A stretch of 64,000 nucleotides of DNA from Pseudactinotalea suaedae (GCF_009733815.1 NZ_WNXY01000008.1:62001-126000); one strand, 5' to 3'. Positions 25,920-35,748 are shown, numbered from the stretch's first letter. Notes: generated by a model not told the origin, from the letters alone. Numbers and translations are program-made.

Positions 25920-26624
25920 TCAATCAGCAACGCCGTCAAGTGTACGGAAGAAGCGTTGAGCATACTTCTCGGCCTGATCGCTCACCCAGGAATCGCTGAT
26001 TGCGAACAGCCATGTCAACAATGCTGCCAGGTTGACAACGGCCAGCCCAGCTCCGACGGCCGGCATCTCGAACAAAGATGCTAGTACTACTGTACCTATT
26101 AGCGACAGAAGCGAGATTAGGATCCCCAACTTCCGCCCAGCGCGCAAATTCCGCCGGAACCCGTATGCAATATTCTCTATCTGAAGAAGGCGCGATCCTT
26201 GCTCCCCAGTACGAACGCGGTCGATACACAGGCTTACCGCGTGCGCATATTCTTCGCGCGCGTCGGCTGGGTGTGCACGCTCCCGTCGCGCGCTCGGCAA
26301 TGAGACGCCCGCGACTCGTTCAACGTTGGCGCGCCTCCGAGACCGCAAGGCAGGAGAATCGGTGCCGTCGTGTAAAAGGAGGAGGGTAGTAGGGAAGCCA
26401 CCCCACTCTTTCAACAGGCGGAGCTCGGTAGCGCGACCGCTGTAAAGCAGCAGTTGTGCACAAAGTGCTGACACGCCAAGAAACATTAGACTAGACACGG
26501 ACCCCACAATTGGCTCTGCTGCGACGAAAGGCGCTAGGGTCAGTAGTGGTGCTCCTACCAGCATTGCCGGAAAAACGCGCGCCTTTAGGTTGTACTCGTC
26601 GAAAACAGGGGCCGCCTTAGTCAC
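25920..26624 (-). CDS. four-helix membrane protein coupled to MBL hydrolase
   Basis: A 234-residue protein with two N-terminal helices (about 17-35 and 40-61), a ~105-residue cytoplasmic, charged middle part, and two C-terminal helices (about 167-186 and 190-208). The topology resembles membrane effectors linked to nucleotide- or nuclease-type conflict systems. It starts at a GTG overlapping the MBL stop, so both are made together. Base composition is visibly lower in GC than the flanks. No family was recognised. Confidence 0.65.
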   Translation of the reverse strand: MTKAAPVFDEYNLKARVFPAMLVGAPLLTLAPFVAAEPIVGSVSSLMFLGVSALCAQLLLYSGRATELRLLKEWGGFPTTLLLLHDGTDSPALRSRRRANVERVAGVSLPSARRERAHPADAREEYAHAVSLCIDRVRTGEQGSRLLQIENIAYGFRRNLRAGRKLGILISLLSLIGTVVLASLFEMPAVGAGLAVVNLAALLTWLFAISDSWVSDQAEKYAQRFFRTLDGVAD

Positions 26625-27670
26625 ACGTCATCGTCTTCCATAAGCGGTCCAACGGGCGTGCAGGGGGTATATCCGGGACGGCTACTTTCGCCGTGATGAA
26701 TATTTTTCCCTTCCGTCGCGATCACAGTGGCGCCGCGCCGGCCTAAAGCGTTGGTCACTTTTGGAGACGGGTGCTTGTCTGAAGCTTTCGCGCTCGAGAT
26801 AAAGGCTGACACTTCCGCGTAGGCCGCGCCGCGCTGGCCCAGAATCCTATCCAGGATGGCCGGGCCAAGGTTGTGCTTGCTGCCGTGGTGCGGGGCCTGA
26901 AAGAAAGCGAGGGGAAACGCGCCGAATGGCCCGACAGTCCCTTCGTAAACGTCAGCGGCAGCAGCGAGCGCGGCGATACCGGCGTCCCCGGTCAGCATCA
27001 TCCGGCGGTCAGGCGTCGTCACGAGCGTCACAACGCTCGTTTGATTGCGGGGCCCCGTGTCATCGACATCGTCGAGAGTCTCGACCGGGAAGTAGCTGAG
27101 ACTTTTTTCGAGGAGTTGTTTCCCGGCTGCAAGTAGGGCGCTGAGCATGGACTGCGTCACCCGGGTGGAGGCAGCACCAGTTTCAACTTCGTCGATGGCC
27201 GCTCGCAGTTGCGCCTCGTAGAAGGTCCTCGTTGGGCCCAGAACTGTGAGCGCACCTGAGAATCTCTCAATACCTGCAAACGGTTCTGTGATTCTTGTTC
27301 CGCGCCGAGCAGCGGCTTTTTGAAGATCTACGATACGCTCGTAGTTTCCCATCTTGTGCGCTCTTATATCATGTTCCCAAGGCAGGTGTAGCATCAATTC
27401 ACCTACGTTGAGAGTCTCAATGACAGTCTGGAGCCCGTTGAGGTGGTCACTGTCCGGGTGCGTCGATATGACTAGGTCGACAGCGTCAGAGCCGTACCAG
27501 TTGCGGAACTTGTTCACAACGGTTTGCCCTGTAGCCGCGAATCCTGCGTCAACGATGACCCGGCGCTGCACGCTCGTGACACGATCAGGTATATTCACGA
27601 TGATGGCGTCGCCACTTTTCGTTCCGTCGCGCGTCTCGTTCTCTACCGCCAGAAAGTCAACGTCGTACAT
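26621..27670 (-). CDS. MBL-fold metallo-hydrolase (ComEC/Rec2-like)
   Basis: A 349-residue metallo-beta-lactamase-fold protein without membrane helices. H71-P-D-S-D-H76 is the dinuclear metal motif, and VDAG, LTGDAG and PHHGS supply the other conserved positions. This branch includes the nuclease-like domain of ComEC and stand-alone hydrolases of nucleic acids or nucleotides. The ATG at 27670 has GAGG 8 bp upstream; a GTG at 27736 would add 22 residues. It overlaps the four-helix membrane gene. Confidence 0.8.
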   Translation of the reverse strand: MYDVDFLAVENETRDGTKSGDAIIVNIPDRVTSVQRRVIVDAGFAATGQTVVNKFRNWYGSDAVDLVISTHPDSDHLNGLQTVIETLNVGELMLHLPWEHDIRAHKMGNYERIVDLQKAAARRGTRITEPFAGIERFSGALTVLGPTRTFYEAQLRAAIDEVETGAASTRVTQSMLSALLAAGKQLLEKSLSYFPVETLDDVDDTGPRNQTSVVTLVTTPDRRMMLTGDAGIAALAAAADVYEGTVGPFGAFPLAFFQAPHHGSKHNLGPAILDRILGQRGAAYAEVSAFISSAKASDKHPSPKVTNALGRRGATVIATEGKNIHHGESSRPGYTPCTPVGPLMEDDDV

Positions 27671-28263
27671 CTTCCCATCCTCGTGATCTGGCAGCGAAGC
27701 AGCATGAGCTCGGTATTCAGAATTCACACTCGACACTGGGCGGAAATGGTGAGCATACGCTTAACGGGTGATTACCAAGGCTACACTACGCTGATTGATC
27801 TAGGCTAGTAGTTGTACCCTCCGCCTCTGAACTAGGCACCATCCTGGCCTGACGTGGACGCCGGGGCGCGCCAAGGCGTACTGGATTGGTTCGCGGTGAC
27901 ACGGCTTGCTTCTCGCTCGCGGCCGCCTGCAGGAACGAGCGGCACTCGCCTCATTGAAGCCGGTGTTATCCAGGTGGCGGGGTCGGGACCTACAACGTTC
28001 CGCCCTTTCCCCATGTCGTCTCGGGTGTTCGACTCTGACCGAGGGTCCGGGCAGTCGGACACCTACCGCGGTACCGGTGACGCGGTAGCGGTCCGAGTAC
28101 TTCACGCGCGGTGCCCGTGCCGCTCGGCCGCTCTCGAGGTTGGCGGCCTGGCTGCCAATCACCGCGACGTAGGCCTCGGATGGCGGTCCGTGTACGACCC
28201 GTCACCGCTGGCGGCGCACGTGCGCGGGGCTGGTCCCGGCGTCAGCTGTAGTGGCGTCTCGAA
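27671..28263. other. intergenic part of the inserted segment
   Basis: About 590 bp between the MBL start and the second duplication copy. It should contain the promoter of the MBL/membrane operon. Open frames on both strands lack family similarity and ribosome sites. No tRNA, transposase or terminal repeat was recognised. Confidence 0.5.
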
Positions 28264-29773
28264 ACTCAGAACGGGACGCCCAATCGCTCTGAGTACTCGA
28301 GCACTGGAGTGCCAACGCTCGAAGGAAGGCCTCTGTACCAGCAGCGGATCCGGAACTCTGGCGCGCGCCACCTGGCCAGCTGTGCAGCCAGTGGCGCAGA
28401 TCTGGCGCGCAACGGCCCTGCGGCGAGGTAGGCGAGCCAAACCAGATGAGGCGTCGATATCGGCGCGGATCGGCACCTCGATCCACGCTCGCTCCGGAGA
28501 TCTCAGCACCCGCACGGGACGTGACGACCTAGCTCACGCGCTTCGACGCCGAGCTCGGTCATCACGTGCAGGCGTTCGGGCCCCTGCAGCTGAGATTGGA
28601 GGCCTCCTCGTCGTTCCAGATCGATCATCTGAACCCTCGGTCGGTCCTGAGCGAACGGCAGCGATCGGCCTCGCCCGAGCGATCTCGATCGAGCACGTGC
28701 TGGGCATCCACGCTGTCCCAATGGGGCAGTCAGCACACGCTGGGCGAGTGCGTGCGAGCCGATCTGGATCGCCCTGCGATCGGATTCGCTCATCGGGGCT
28801 GGGTACGTGCCGCCTCCCGTTGACGCGATCCCAGATCTGATCGACGATCTCATCACCTTCGCCGCCCGATCTGCCCTCGCACCGTTCGTCCAGGTCGCGA
28901 TTGCGCACGCTCAGTTCGAGACGATCCAGACGTTCTCCGACGGCGACGGGCGAGTCGGCCGTGCGCTCGCGCAGTCGATGCTCCGGCACATCGGGATCAC
29001 CCGATCCGTTGCTGCGCGCGCCTATGCCGGGCCCCTCGCCGACGTCGACGACTACCACCAGACGTTGATGACGTACCGGTCGTGCGACATCGAACCGATC
29101 GTCTCGTCGTTCGCGCACGCGGCCTCTCGGCAGTCACCAGCGCACGGGAGCTTGCATCGGAGCTCGACGAGATCCAGCTGCTGGTTCGCTCGATTGACCG
29201 CCCAGCAACGCGTGGCGCTTGCTCGACGGCGTGGTATTTCGGACCGTCGTCACGGCAGCGACAGCGGCCGAGAAGCTCGGCGTCAGTGTCAACCCAACGT
29301 CTACCTGCCGTTGCGCCAGATGGAGGAAGGAGCCATCGTGCAGCCACGGCGCAAGATCGGCGTGGGCGAGACGCTCAGGCGGGCCGACGACGTCCTGGAG
29401 GCACTCGATTGCTCGCCACGCGCAGGGTGACGGGCTCGCGGTTGAGCCAGTCGACGGCTCGACGGAGCCAGGCCAGATTCGCGTGCAGGCCCTGCGGCTG
29501 CGCCGTGATCGGGAGCGGGCGAGTCATCGGCATGCGCCCGCGTTTCCGAGCTGTCCGGCTCACCGGGGTGGCGCCAACCGGTCCCGGCGGCGGCTGAGGT
29601 AGGCGGTCTCGGCGGCGTTGCCGCCGAGGGCGATCGCGGCGTCGTAGGCGGCACGGGACTCGGCGCTGCGACCGAGCCTGCGCAGCAGGTCGGCGCGGGT
29701 GGCGTGGAAGGCGCGGTAGCCGGTCAGGGCGTCGGCGAGGCGGTCGACGGCGGCGAGCGCCACGTCAGGTCCG
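28264..29773. repeat. tandem duplication copy B
   Basis: Second copy of the Fic-plus-sigma-3'-end unit. It contains the decayed Fic gene and runs into the intact sigma factor. Divergence from copy A is substantial (many substitutions and indels), so the event is old or the copies came from different strains. Confidence 0.75.
28335..29430 (+). pseudogene. decayed Fic gene
   Basis: Aligned along its length with the intact Fic gene at 24430 but with several frameshifts and in-frame stops. The position of the start codon now reads GTA. The catalytic motif has become QTFSDGDGR: the essential His is Gln and the phosphate-binding Asn is Asp, so even a repaired reading frame would be inactive. Confidence 0.85.
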
Positions 29774-30795
29774 TCGACCTCCGCCACCGCGACCGCCCGG
29801 TTGAGCGCCACCACCGGTGAGGGGTCCAGCCGCACCAGCTGGTCGTAGAGCGCGACGACCTGCGACCAGTCGGCGTCGCGCACGTCGCGGGCGTCGGTGT
29901 GCACGGCGTTGATCGCGGCGAGGAGCTGGTACCGCCCCGGCGGCCGCCCGGAGGCGAGCCGCTCCCGGACCAGCCGATGGCCTTCGGCGATCAGGTCGGC
30001 GTGCCACGCGCCGCGGTCCTGCTCGGCGAGGCTGACCAGCTCGCCGTCGGCCGACACACGCGCCGGCCGCCTGGCCTCGGTGAGCAGCATCAGCGCGAGC
30101 AACCCGGCGACCTCGCCGTCGTCGGGCAGCAGCTCGCGCAGCAGCCGGGTGAGGCGGATCGCCTCGGCGGTCAGGTCCGGGCGGAGCGGGTCGGCGTCCG
30201 GGCCCGAGGCGAGGTAACCCTCGTTGAGCACGAGGTAGAGAACGGCCAGGACGCCGTCGACCCGCTGAGGCAGGTCCTGCGCCGTCGGCACCCGATAGGG
30301 GATGTGAGCGGCCGCGATCTTGGCTTTGGCGCGCGTGATGCGGCGCGCCATCGCGACCTCCTGGACGAGGAAGGCGCGGGCGATCTCGGCGACCGTGAGG
30401 CCGCCGACCATGCGCAGGGTGAGCGCGACGCGCGCCTCCATCGCGAGCGCCGGGTGGGCGCAGACGAAGATCAGACGCAACCGGTCGTCGTCGACCGGCC
30501 CGAGGGGTTCGGGTGGGGAGTCGTCATGCACCACGAGCGCCTCCTGGTGCTTGCCGTCGCGCTTGCGCTCGCGCCGGAGCCGGTCGATGGCCTTCCGGGA
30601 GGCGGTGGTGGTGAGCCAGCCGCCCGGGTTGGGTGGGACGCCGTCGGTGGGCCATGTCTCGACGGCGGTCGCGAACGCCTCGGCCGCGGCGTCCTCGGCC
30701 AGGTCGAGGTCGCCGAACCGGCGCGTGAGCGATCCGACCACCCGGGCCCACTCCTGCTGGTGGGCCCGGGTGAGCGCCTCGGCGGCGCTGGTCAC
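29560..30795 (-). CDS. ECF42 RNA polymerase sigma factor (DUF6596)
   Basis: A 411-residue sigma factor. Region 2 (FGDLDLAEDAAAEAFATAVE) and region 4 fill the N-terminal ~180 residues. A long DUF6596/TPR-like C-terminal domain follows, with the WHADLIAEGHRLV and LLAAINAVH blocks, as in group ECF42. The GTG at 30795 overlaps the stop of the DGPF gene, the usual ECF42 partner. The C-terminal domain replaces an anti-sigma factor in this group. Confidence 0.9.
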   Translation of the reverse strand: MTSAAEALTRAHQQEWARVVGSLTRRFGDLDLAEDAAAEAFATAVETWPTDGVPPNPGGWLTTTASRKAIDRLRRERKRDGKHQEALVVHDDSPPEPLGPVDDDRLRLIFVCAHPALAMEARVALTLRMVGGLTVAEIARAFLVQEVAMARRITRAKAKIAAAHIPYRVPTAQDLPQRVDGVLAVLYLVLNEGYLASGPDADPLRPDLTAEAIRLTRLLRELLPDDGEVAGLLALMLLTEARRPARVSADGELVSLAEQDRGAWHADLIAEGHRLVRERLASGRPPGRYQLLAAINAVHTDARDVRDADWSQVVALYDQLVRLDPSPVVALNRAVAVAEVDGPDVALAAVDRLADALTGYRAFHATRADLLRRLGRSAESRAAYDAAIALGGNAAETAYLSRRRDRLAPPR

Positions 30796-31115
30796 CGGAT
30801 GGGCCGCACCTCGAGCTTGCGGTTGCACGCGCGTGAGCCTTCGGCGGCGAGCTGAAGGACCGCGTCGAGGTCGGGGGCTTCCATGATCCAGAAGCCGATC
30901 ACGAACTCCTTGGTCTCCAGGAACGGGCCGTCGGTGAGCACCGGCGACTCGCCGCGGTTGTCGATCACGGTGGAGGCCTCCGGCGCGGCGAGCCCGCCGG
31001 CGAAGACCCAGCTGCCCTGGGCCTGCAGCTTGTCGTTGAAGGCGTCGATCGCCGCCATCTCGTCGGAGTCGGCGAGGGCGTCGCTGTCATGGATCACAGA
31101 CACGAGGTACTGCAT
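30792..31115 (-). CDS. YCII-related DGPF-domain protein
   Basis: A 107-residue DGPF/YCII protein with the signature TDGPFLETKEFVIGFWI. These small ferredoxin-like-fold proteins accompany ECF42 sigma factors and are often their targets or modulators. Translationally coupled to the downstream sigma gene by a GTGA overlap. Confidence 0.9.
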   Translation of the reverse strand: MQYLVSVIHDSDALADSDEMAAIDAFNDKLQAQGSWVFAGGLAAPEASTVIDNRGESPVLTDGPFLETKEFVIGFWIMEAPDLDAVLQLAAEGSRACNRKLEVRPIR

Positions 31116-31298
31116 CGCTGCTCATCTCCTGGGGTCGTGGCCGCCCCTGGTGGGCTGCTCATCTCCTCCACGAACAGGTGTACCCGGATCGGACAGGTCA
31201 GGGCGAGGAATCTGCGCCGCTCTCGCATGCGGGGGCAGGGTGGCTCGCGTACGCTGCGGAGATGAGAGGCGTCTGCCTCCCATCACCGGGAGGTCATC

Positions 31299-31433
31299 AT
31301 GACGGATAAGTCCCCGCGCAAGACTGGTCAGAAGACCGTCGCCGCGAAGTCCCTCAAGGAGAAGCGCGCGGACAAGAAGTCCAAGTCCGACGCGAAGAAC
31401 AACGCGAACTCGATCGATCTCAGCAAGCGCTGA
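31299..31433 (+). CDS. small lysine-rich protein (44 aa)
   Basis: A 44-residue basic protein beginning MTDKSPRKTGQK and ending SIDLSKR, with about a quarter lysine. GGGAGG precedes the ATG by 5 bp. Similar short Lys-rich proteins are common in actinobacteria, with unknown function; nucleic acid binding is possible. It converges on the GH1 gene, whose stop is 3 bp away. Confidence 0.7.
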   Translation: MTDKSPRKTGQKTVAAKSLKEKRADKKSKSDAKNNANSIDLSKR

Positions 31434-31436
31434 CCT

Positions 31437-32702
31437 TCACGCTCCCGGCGACCCGCCGTCCGACCATCGACGGGCGTGCTCGGCGAACCGCTCGGCGACG
31501 GGATTCTTGATCCGCTGCAGGATCCCTGCACCGTCACGGCGCAGGTCCCACAGGCCCATCGGCAGCTGGTAGTCGTCGAGGCTGCCGCGGCCGTCGCGGT
31601 AGGGCCACTCGTACATGTCGAACAGCGACCACCACGTGTACCCGAGCACGGGGACGCCGCGGTCCCGAAGCTCCTCGACGCACGCCACCGAGGCGTCGAG
31701 CCACGCGATGCGCTCGGCGTGGGTGCCGGTCCAGCACGTCTCGGTGAGGAACACGGGGCGCTCGTAGCGCTGGGCGAAGGACGTGAGGACATCCTCCAGG
31801 CCCTCCGTCCAGGCGCTGGTGCGGGGCCGCGGATCGCGAGGGCCGCCGTCGTGGGGGTCCTCGGCCGCCACGAGCTCGGTCGACAGCGCCGGGTAGTAGT
31901 TCACGCCCATCACGTCCGGATGGGCAGGCCGGGCGAGGAAGGACTCGACGTCGGCGTCGGTGAACCCGTGCTGCTGCAGGTAGCCGAGCAGCGGGTGACC
32001 CTCACCGACCCGGCCGGTGACCAGGTCCTGGATCAGGTACGCCCGCTCACGCAGGAAGCCCAGGCGCTCCTCGTCGGTGCCGTCGGGTGACGGCGCGAAC
32101 CGGAACGACGCCTCGACGTGCACGAAGCTCGCCTCGCTGGACTCCGCCGCGATCGCGTGCTGCGACCTGACGATGCCCTGGCCGAGAGCTCGCACGAGCT
32201 GGACGAGCCCGTCATTCCCGCGCAGGTACGGCGGCCAGTACCCGGACTCGCCGCAGTAGATCGCGTTGAGCATCGGCTCGTTCAGGGGGGTGAAGACGTC
32301 GAACACACCGCGGTACCGCGCGGCGACCTGAGCCGCGTACTCGGCCACGCGGTTCGGGTAGTCCTGGTGGACGAACTCGTTCTCCAGCCAGGTGGGCGTC
32401 CCGTAGTGCATGAGGTCGACGATGCAGGTCAGGCCCAGCTCCTGGAACCGTGCGGCCACCCGGTCGAGCCAGCTCCAGTCCCACTGACCAGGCGCCGGGT
32501 TCACCCGGTACCAGGGCACGCCCCACCGGACCATGCTCGCCCCGGCCTCGACCGCCAGGGCGAGGTCGGAGTGCCAGAAGTGGTAGTGCTGGGTCATCTC
32601 GTACTCGTCCAGGCCCCGCTCGCCGAACGGCGTCTGGGGGATGAACGTGTCCTCGATGCCGACGGCGAAGCGCAGCCTCGTGTCGTCGTCGTACCAGGGC
32701 AT
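31437..32702 (-). CDS. GH1-family glycosidase
   Basis: A 421-residue (beta/alpha)8 enzyme of the GH1/GH-A clan. TPLNEP holds the acid/base E142, and LTETCW holds the nucleophile E321 (the usual GH1 form is ITENG). No signal peptide, so it hydrolyses imported sugars in the cytoplasm. It is the last gene of an ABC-importer operon, 21 bp after the second permease. Substrate is probably a beta-linked disaccharide, but this is inferred from context. Confidence 0.82.
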   Translation of the reverse strand: MPWYDDDTRLRFAVGIEDTFIPQTPFGERGLDEYEMTQHYHFWHSDLALAVEAGASMVRWGVPWYRVNPAPGQWDWSWLDRVAARFQELGLTCIVDLMHYGTPTWLENEFVHQDYPNRVAEYAAQVAARYRGVFDVFTPLNEPMLNAIYCGESGYWPPYLRGNDGLVQLVRALGQGIVRSQHAIAAESSEASFVHVEASFRFAPSPDGTDEERLGFLRERAYLIQDLVTGRVGEGHPLLGYLQQHGFTDADVESFLARPAHPDVMGVNYYPALSTELVAAEDPHDGGPRDPRPRTSAWTEGLEDVLTSFAQRYERPVFLTETCWTGTHAERIAWLDASVACVEELRDRGVPVLGYTWWSLFDMYEWPYRDGRGSLDDYQLPMGLWDLRRDGAGILQRIKNPVAERFAEHARRWSDGGSPGA

Positions 32703-32723
32703 GGTGGTCCTCTCGATGTGTGG

Positions 32724-33566
32724 CTACTTGAGCCCGGTCGTGGCGATGCCTTCGATGAACCTGCGTTGCACGACGAAGAACAGGGCGAGCATCGGCAGCA
32801 GGGCCAGCACCGACCCCGCCATCAGCAGCCCGTAGTCGCTGACGTGCTCACCCTTGAAGAGGGCGAGCCCGGCCGGCAGCGTCCGCATGTCCGTCTGGGT
32901 GGTGACCACGAGCGGCCACAGCAGGTCGTTCCAGTTGTTGAGCAGGTTGAACAGCCCGACCGTGAGCAGCGCAGGCCATGCCAGCGGCAGCATCACCCGG
33001 CCGTAGATCCGCAGCTCTGACGCGCCGTCGACACGACCGGCGTCCTCCAGGTCGCGCGGCAGCGCAAGGAAGAACTGCCGCATGAAGAAGATGCCGAACG
33101 CGTCTGCGGCGCGCGGGACGATCAGGCCTTGGTAGGTGTTGACCCAACCCAGGTCCACCAGCACCCCGTAGAGCGGCACGAGCGTCACCTGTGGCGGCAG
33201 CATCAGCATCGCGATCACGGCCACCAGCACCACGGTGCGGCCGCGGAAGGCGAACCGTGCCAGCGCGTAGCCGGCCATCGAGTCCAGCGTCACCGAGATC
33301 ACCGCGACCGAGCCGGCGAACAGTGCCGTGTTGCCGAGCTGCCGGCCGAACGGGATCTGCTCCCAGATCGCCCGGTAGTTGTCCCACGTCCAGATGCCGG
33401 GGACCAGCGACGTGGGGTTCGCGATCAGGTCGCCGCGCGGCCGCAGCGAGGCACTGAGCATCCAGACGAACGGCAGCAGCGCGACCGCCACCGCAACCGC
33501 GAGGAGAGCGGCCAGCAGCACGGCGGCGACGAGCCGGCGCCCCGAAAGCGCACGCAACCGGTGCAT
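32724..33566 (-). CDS. sugar ABC transporter permease (MalG-like)
   Basis: A 280-residue permease with six helices and the EAA-type loop (LEDAGRVDGASELRIYGRVMLPL), which contacts the ATPase. The first helix is near residues 13-35. The start overlaps the stop of the other permease gene (TGATG). No ATPase gene lies in the operon, as is common when a shared MsiK-type ATPase is used. Confidence 0.9.
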   Translation of the reverse strand: MHRLRALSGRRLVAAVLLAALLAVAVAVALLPFVWMLSASLRPRGDLIANPTSLVPGIWTWDNYRAIWEQIPFGRQLGNTALFAGSVAVISVTLDSMAGYALARFAFRGRTVVLVAVIAMLMLPPQVTLVPLYGVLVDLGWVNTYQGLIVPRAADAFGIFFMRQFFLALPRDLEDAGRVDGASELRIYGRVMLPLAWPALLTVGLFNLLNNWNDLLWPLVVTTQTDMRTLPAGLALFKGEHVSDYGLLMAGSVLALLPMLALFFVVQRRFIEGIATTGLK

Positions 33567-34474
33567 CAGTACCTCACCTCGCGGCGTCGGAAGTAGGCGA
33601 GCTGAAGGAGGCTGATCAGCATGACGATCGCGACGAGCACCCAGGAGATCGCGGTGGCCGACCCCATGTCGTAGTCCTCGAAGCCGCGGCTGTAGATGAG
33701 CATGACGAGGGTCTCGGACCGGAAGAACGGCCCGCCGCCGGTCATGACGTACATCTGGTCGAAGGCCTGGAAGCTGAAGATGGCGGCGATGACGGTGACG
33801 AACATCGTGGTGTTCGACAGCAGCGGCAGCGTGATCGTGTGGAAGCGGCGCCAGGCCCCCGCGCCGTCGACGACCGCTGCTTCGCGGATCTCCTTCGGGA
33901 TCGACTGGAGCCCCGCGATGAACATCACCATGAAGAAGCCGACGTTGCGCCAGACCCCCACGAACATGACGGCCGGCAACGCGAACCTCGGGTCCCGGAG
34001 CCCGTTCCCGGTGTCGAGTCCGAGCGCCTCGAGCCACGAGATGACGGCGCCCACCTGGGCGTCCAGCAGGAACGACCAGGCGATCGCGGTGATCGACAGC
34101 GACGCGACGAACGGCAGGAACATGGCCGAGCGCACCACCCCGCGCAGCGGGACGGCACGGTTCAGCGCCACCGCGAGGGCCAGCGCGAGCGCCACCGAGA
34201 CCGGGGTGGTGACGAGCGCGTAGACGATCGTGTTCTGCAGGGCGCCGAGGAAGCGGTCGTCGTCGAGCAGGTCCCGGTAGTTCTGCAGCCCCACCCAGTC
34301 GCCGCCGCCGATCAGCCGGGCGTCGGTCAACGAGGTCGCAGCCGCGTTCAGCATCGGCCAGATGACGAACAGCAGCAGCACCACGCCGGCCGGTGCGAGG
34401 AACATCCAGGCGGTCCGTGCCCGACGCCGTTCGACGGCGCCGGGCCGCACCCGGGTGCTGGTCGCCGCGGTCAA
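33566..34474 (-). CDS. sugar ABC transporter permease (MalF-like)
   Basis: A 302-residue six-helix permease with an EAA loop (IREAAVVDGAGAWRRFHTI). It starts at a TTG that overlaps the stop of the binding-protein gene; a GTG eight codons in is the alternative. Pairs with the MalG-like permease. Confidence 0.87.
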   Translation of the reverse strand: MTAATSTRVRPGAVERRRARTAWMFLAPAGVVLLLFVIWPMLNAAATSLTDARLIGGGDWVGLQNYRDLLDDDRFLGALQNTIVYALVTTPVSVALALALAVALNRAVPLRGVVRSAMFLPFVASLSITAIAWSFLLDAQVGAVISWLEALGLDTGNGLRDPRFALPAVMFVGVWRNVGFFMVMFIAGLQSIPKEIREAAVVDGAGAWRRFHTITLPLLSNTTMFVTVIAAIFSFQAFDQMYVMTGGGPFFRSETLVMLIYSRGFEDYDMGSATAISWVLVAIVMLISLLQLAYFRRREVRY

Positions 34475-35718
34475 GGCGCGAGCAGCTCGTCGATCTGGTC
34501 GGACGCGGGCGGCATCAGCTCGGCGGCGGTCCCCTCGCCCGCGGTGATGCGCTGGATGGTCGGGACCACCACGTCCGAGTCGATCTGCGCCGCGGCCATC
34601 AGACCGCCGAGGTAGAAGCGCGAGCCGGTCTCGGCCGCGAACGCCTGGGCGGTCGGGTTCTCGGCGAGGGTCGCCGGGTCGACGTCGGACCGGTTCGGCG
34701 GGTAGCCGGTGTTGAGCGCCCAGTAGGTCTGGGACTCGGGCGAGTTCCAGAACGCCATGAACGCGTAGGCGCCCGCCCGCTCGTCGTCGTCGGCGTCCGC
34801 GTTGAGGTGCACGTTCGTGCTGATCGCCACAGCGCTCTGGGTGGCGGAGCCGGCGGGCACCGGTGCGATGCCGTAGTCCAGCCCGGCCTCCGTGAAGCCG
34901 GCCGAGACCCACGGGCCGTTGATCAGCATCGCGGCGTCGCCGGCACCGAACAGGGTGTCGGCGTCGACGCCGTTCAACCCCACCGGTGAGATCCCGCCGT
35001 CGATCATGAGATCGCTCCATCGGGTGACGGCGGCGATCGACTCCTCGCTGCCGAAGACCGACTGGGTGCGGTCCTCGCTGACGACACCACCGCCGTCGGC
35101 CCACAGGAGCTGGGCCCAGACGCTGGGAGCCTCGCGGTCGGGGATCGCGATGCCGTAGACGCCGGCCGCGGGGTCGGTGATCGCGACGGCGGCGTCGGCC
35201 ATCTCGTCCATCGTGGTCGGGGGGCCTTCGACTCCGGCCGCCGCGAACAGCTCCTTGTTCCAGTAGAGCATCGTGGGCGTGGCCCCGAACGGGATGCCCC
35301 ACTGCTGGTCCTCGTACGTGGTGGCTGTCAGGCTGGCCTCCGGCAGCAGGGCGGCGTCGACGTCACCCTCGTAGAAGTCGTCGACCGGCTGGAACACACC
35401 CATGTCGACGTAGGACGGCACGAGAGAGGCGTCGAGCGCGACGATCGTGGGGCCCTGCCCAGCCTGGTAGGCGGGGAGCAGGGTGTCGCTGAGCACGTCG
35501 TTCGGCTGGATCGTCATCTCGACGACGACGTCCTCCTGCGAGTCGTTGAACTGCTCGACCAGCGCTTCGACCGCCGGGCGGTCGGACGCGGTGTAGGAGT
35601 TCCAGAAGGTGATGGTCAGCGGCCCGTCGCCGCCGCCGGCGTCGGTGTCCGATCCGCAGGCGGCCAGCGCCAGCGCCGCTGCGAGTCCCCCGACGACGAT
35701 GCTGTTCCTGGTGCGCAT
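34471..35718 (-). CDS. sugar ABC transporter substrate-binding lipoprotein
   Basis: A 415-residue extracellular family 1 solute-binding protein. The signal peptide ends in the lipobox LAAC (Cys21), followed by a GSDTDAGGGDG linker and ITFWNSYT. It captures a sugar outside the membrane and delivers it to the two permeases. First gene of the operon, with LacI-type operators in the 90 bp upstream. Confidence 0.9.
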   Translation of the reverse strand: MRTRNSIVVGGLAAALALAACGSDTDAGGGDGPLTITFWNSYTASDRPAVEALVEQFNDSQEDVVVEMTIQPNDVLSDTLLPAYQAGQGPTIVALDASLVPSYVDMGVFQPVDDFYEGDVDAALLPEASLTATTYEDQQWGIPFGATPTMLYWNKELFAAAGVEGPPTTMDEMADAAVAITDPAAGVYGIAIPDREAPSVWAQLLWADGGGVVSEDRTQSVFGSEESIAAVTRWSDLMIDGGISPVGLNGVDADTLFGAGDAAMLINGPWVSAGFTEAGLDYGIAPVPAGSATQSAVAISTNVHLNADADDDERAGAYAFMAFWNSPESQTYWALNTGYPPNRSDVDPATLAENPTAQAFAAETGSRFYLGGLMAAAQIDSDVVVPTIQRITAGEGTAAELMPPASDQIDELLAP

Positions 35719-35748
35719 GGGTCTCTCCTTCGAGTCGCGCTTCCGATT

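Noticed and set aside
28020-28060. tRNA-like TTCGACTC segment
   Set aside because: The flanking bases do not form a T-arm or acceptor stem.
27854-28840. A 328-residue + strand frame running into the Fic remnant
   Set aside because: The first half matches nothing and the second is a frameshifted Fic pseudogene; no ribosome site.
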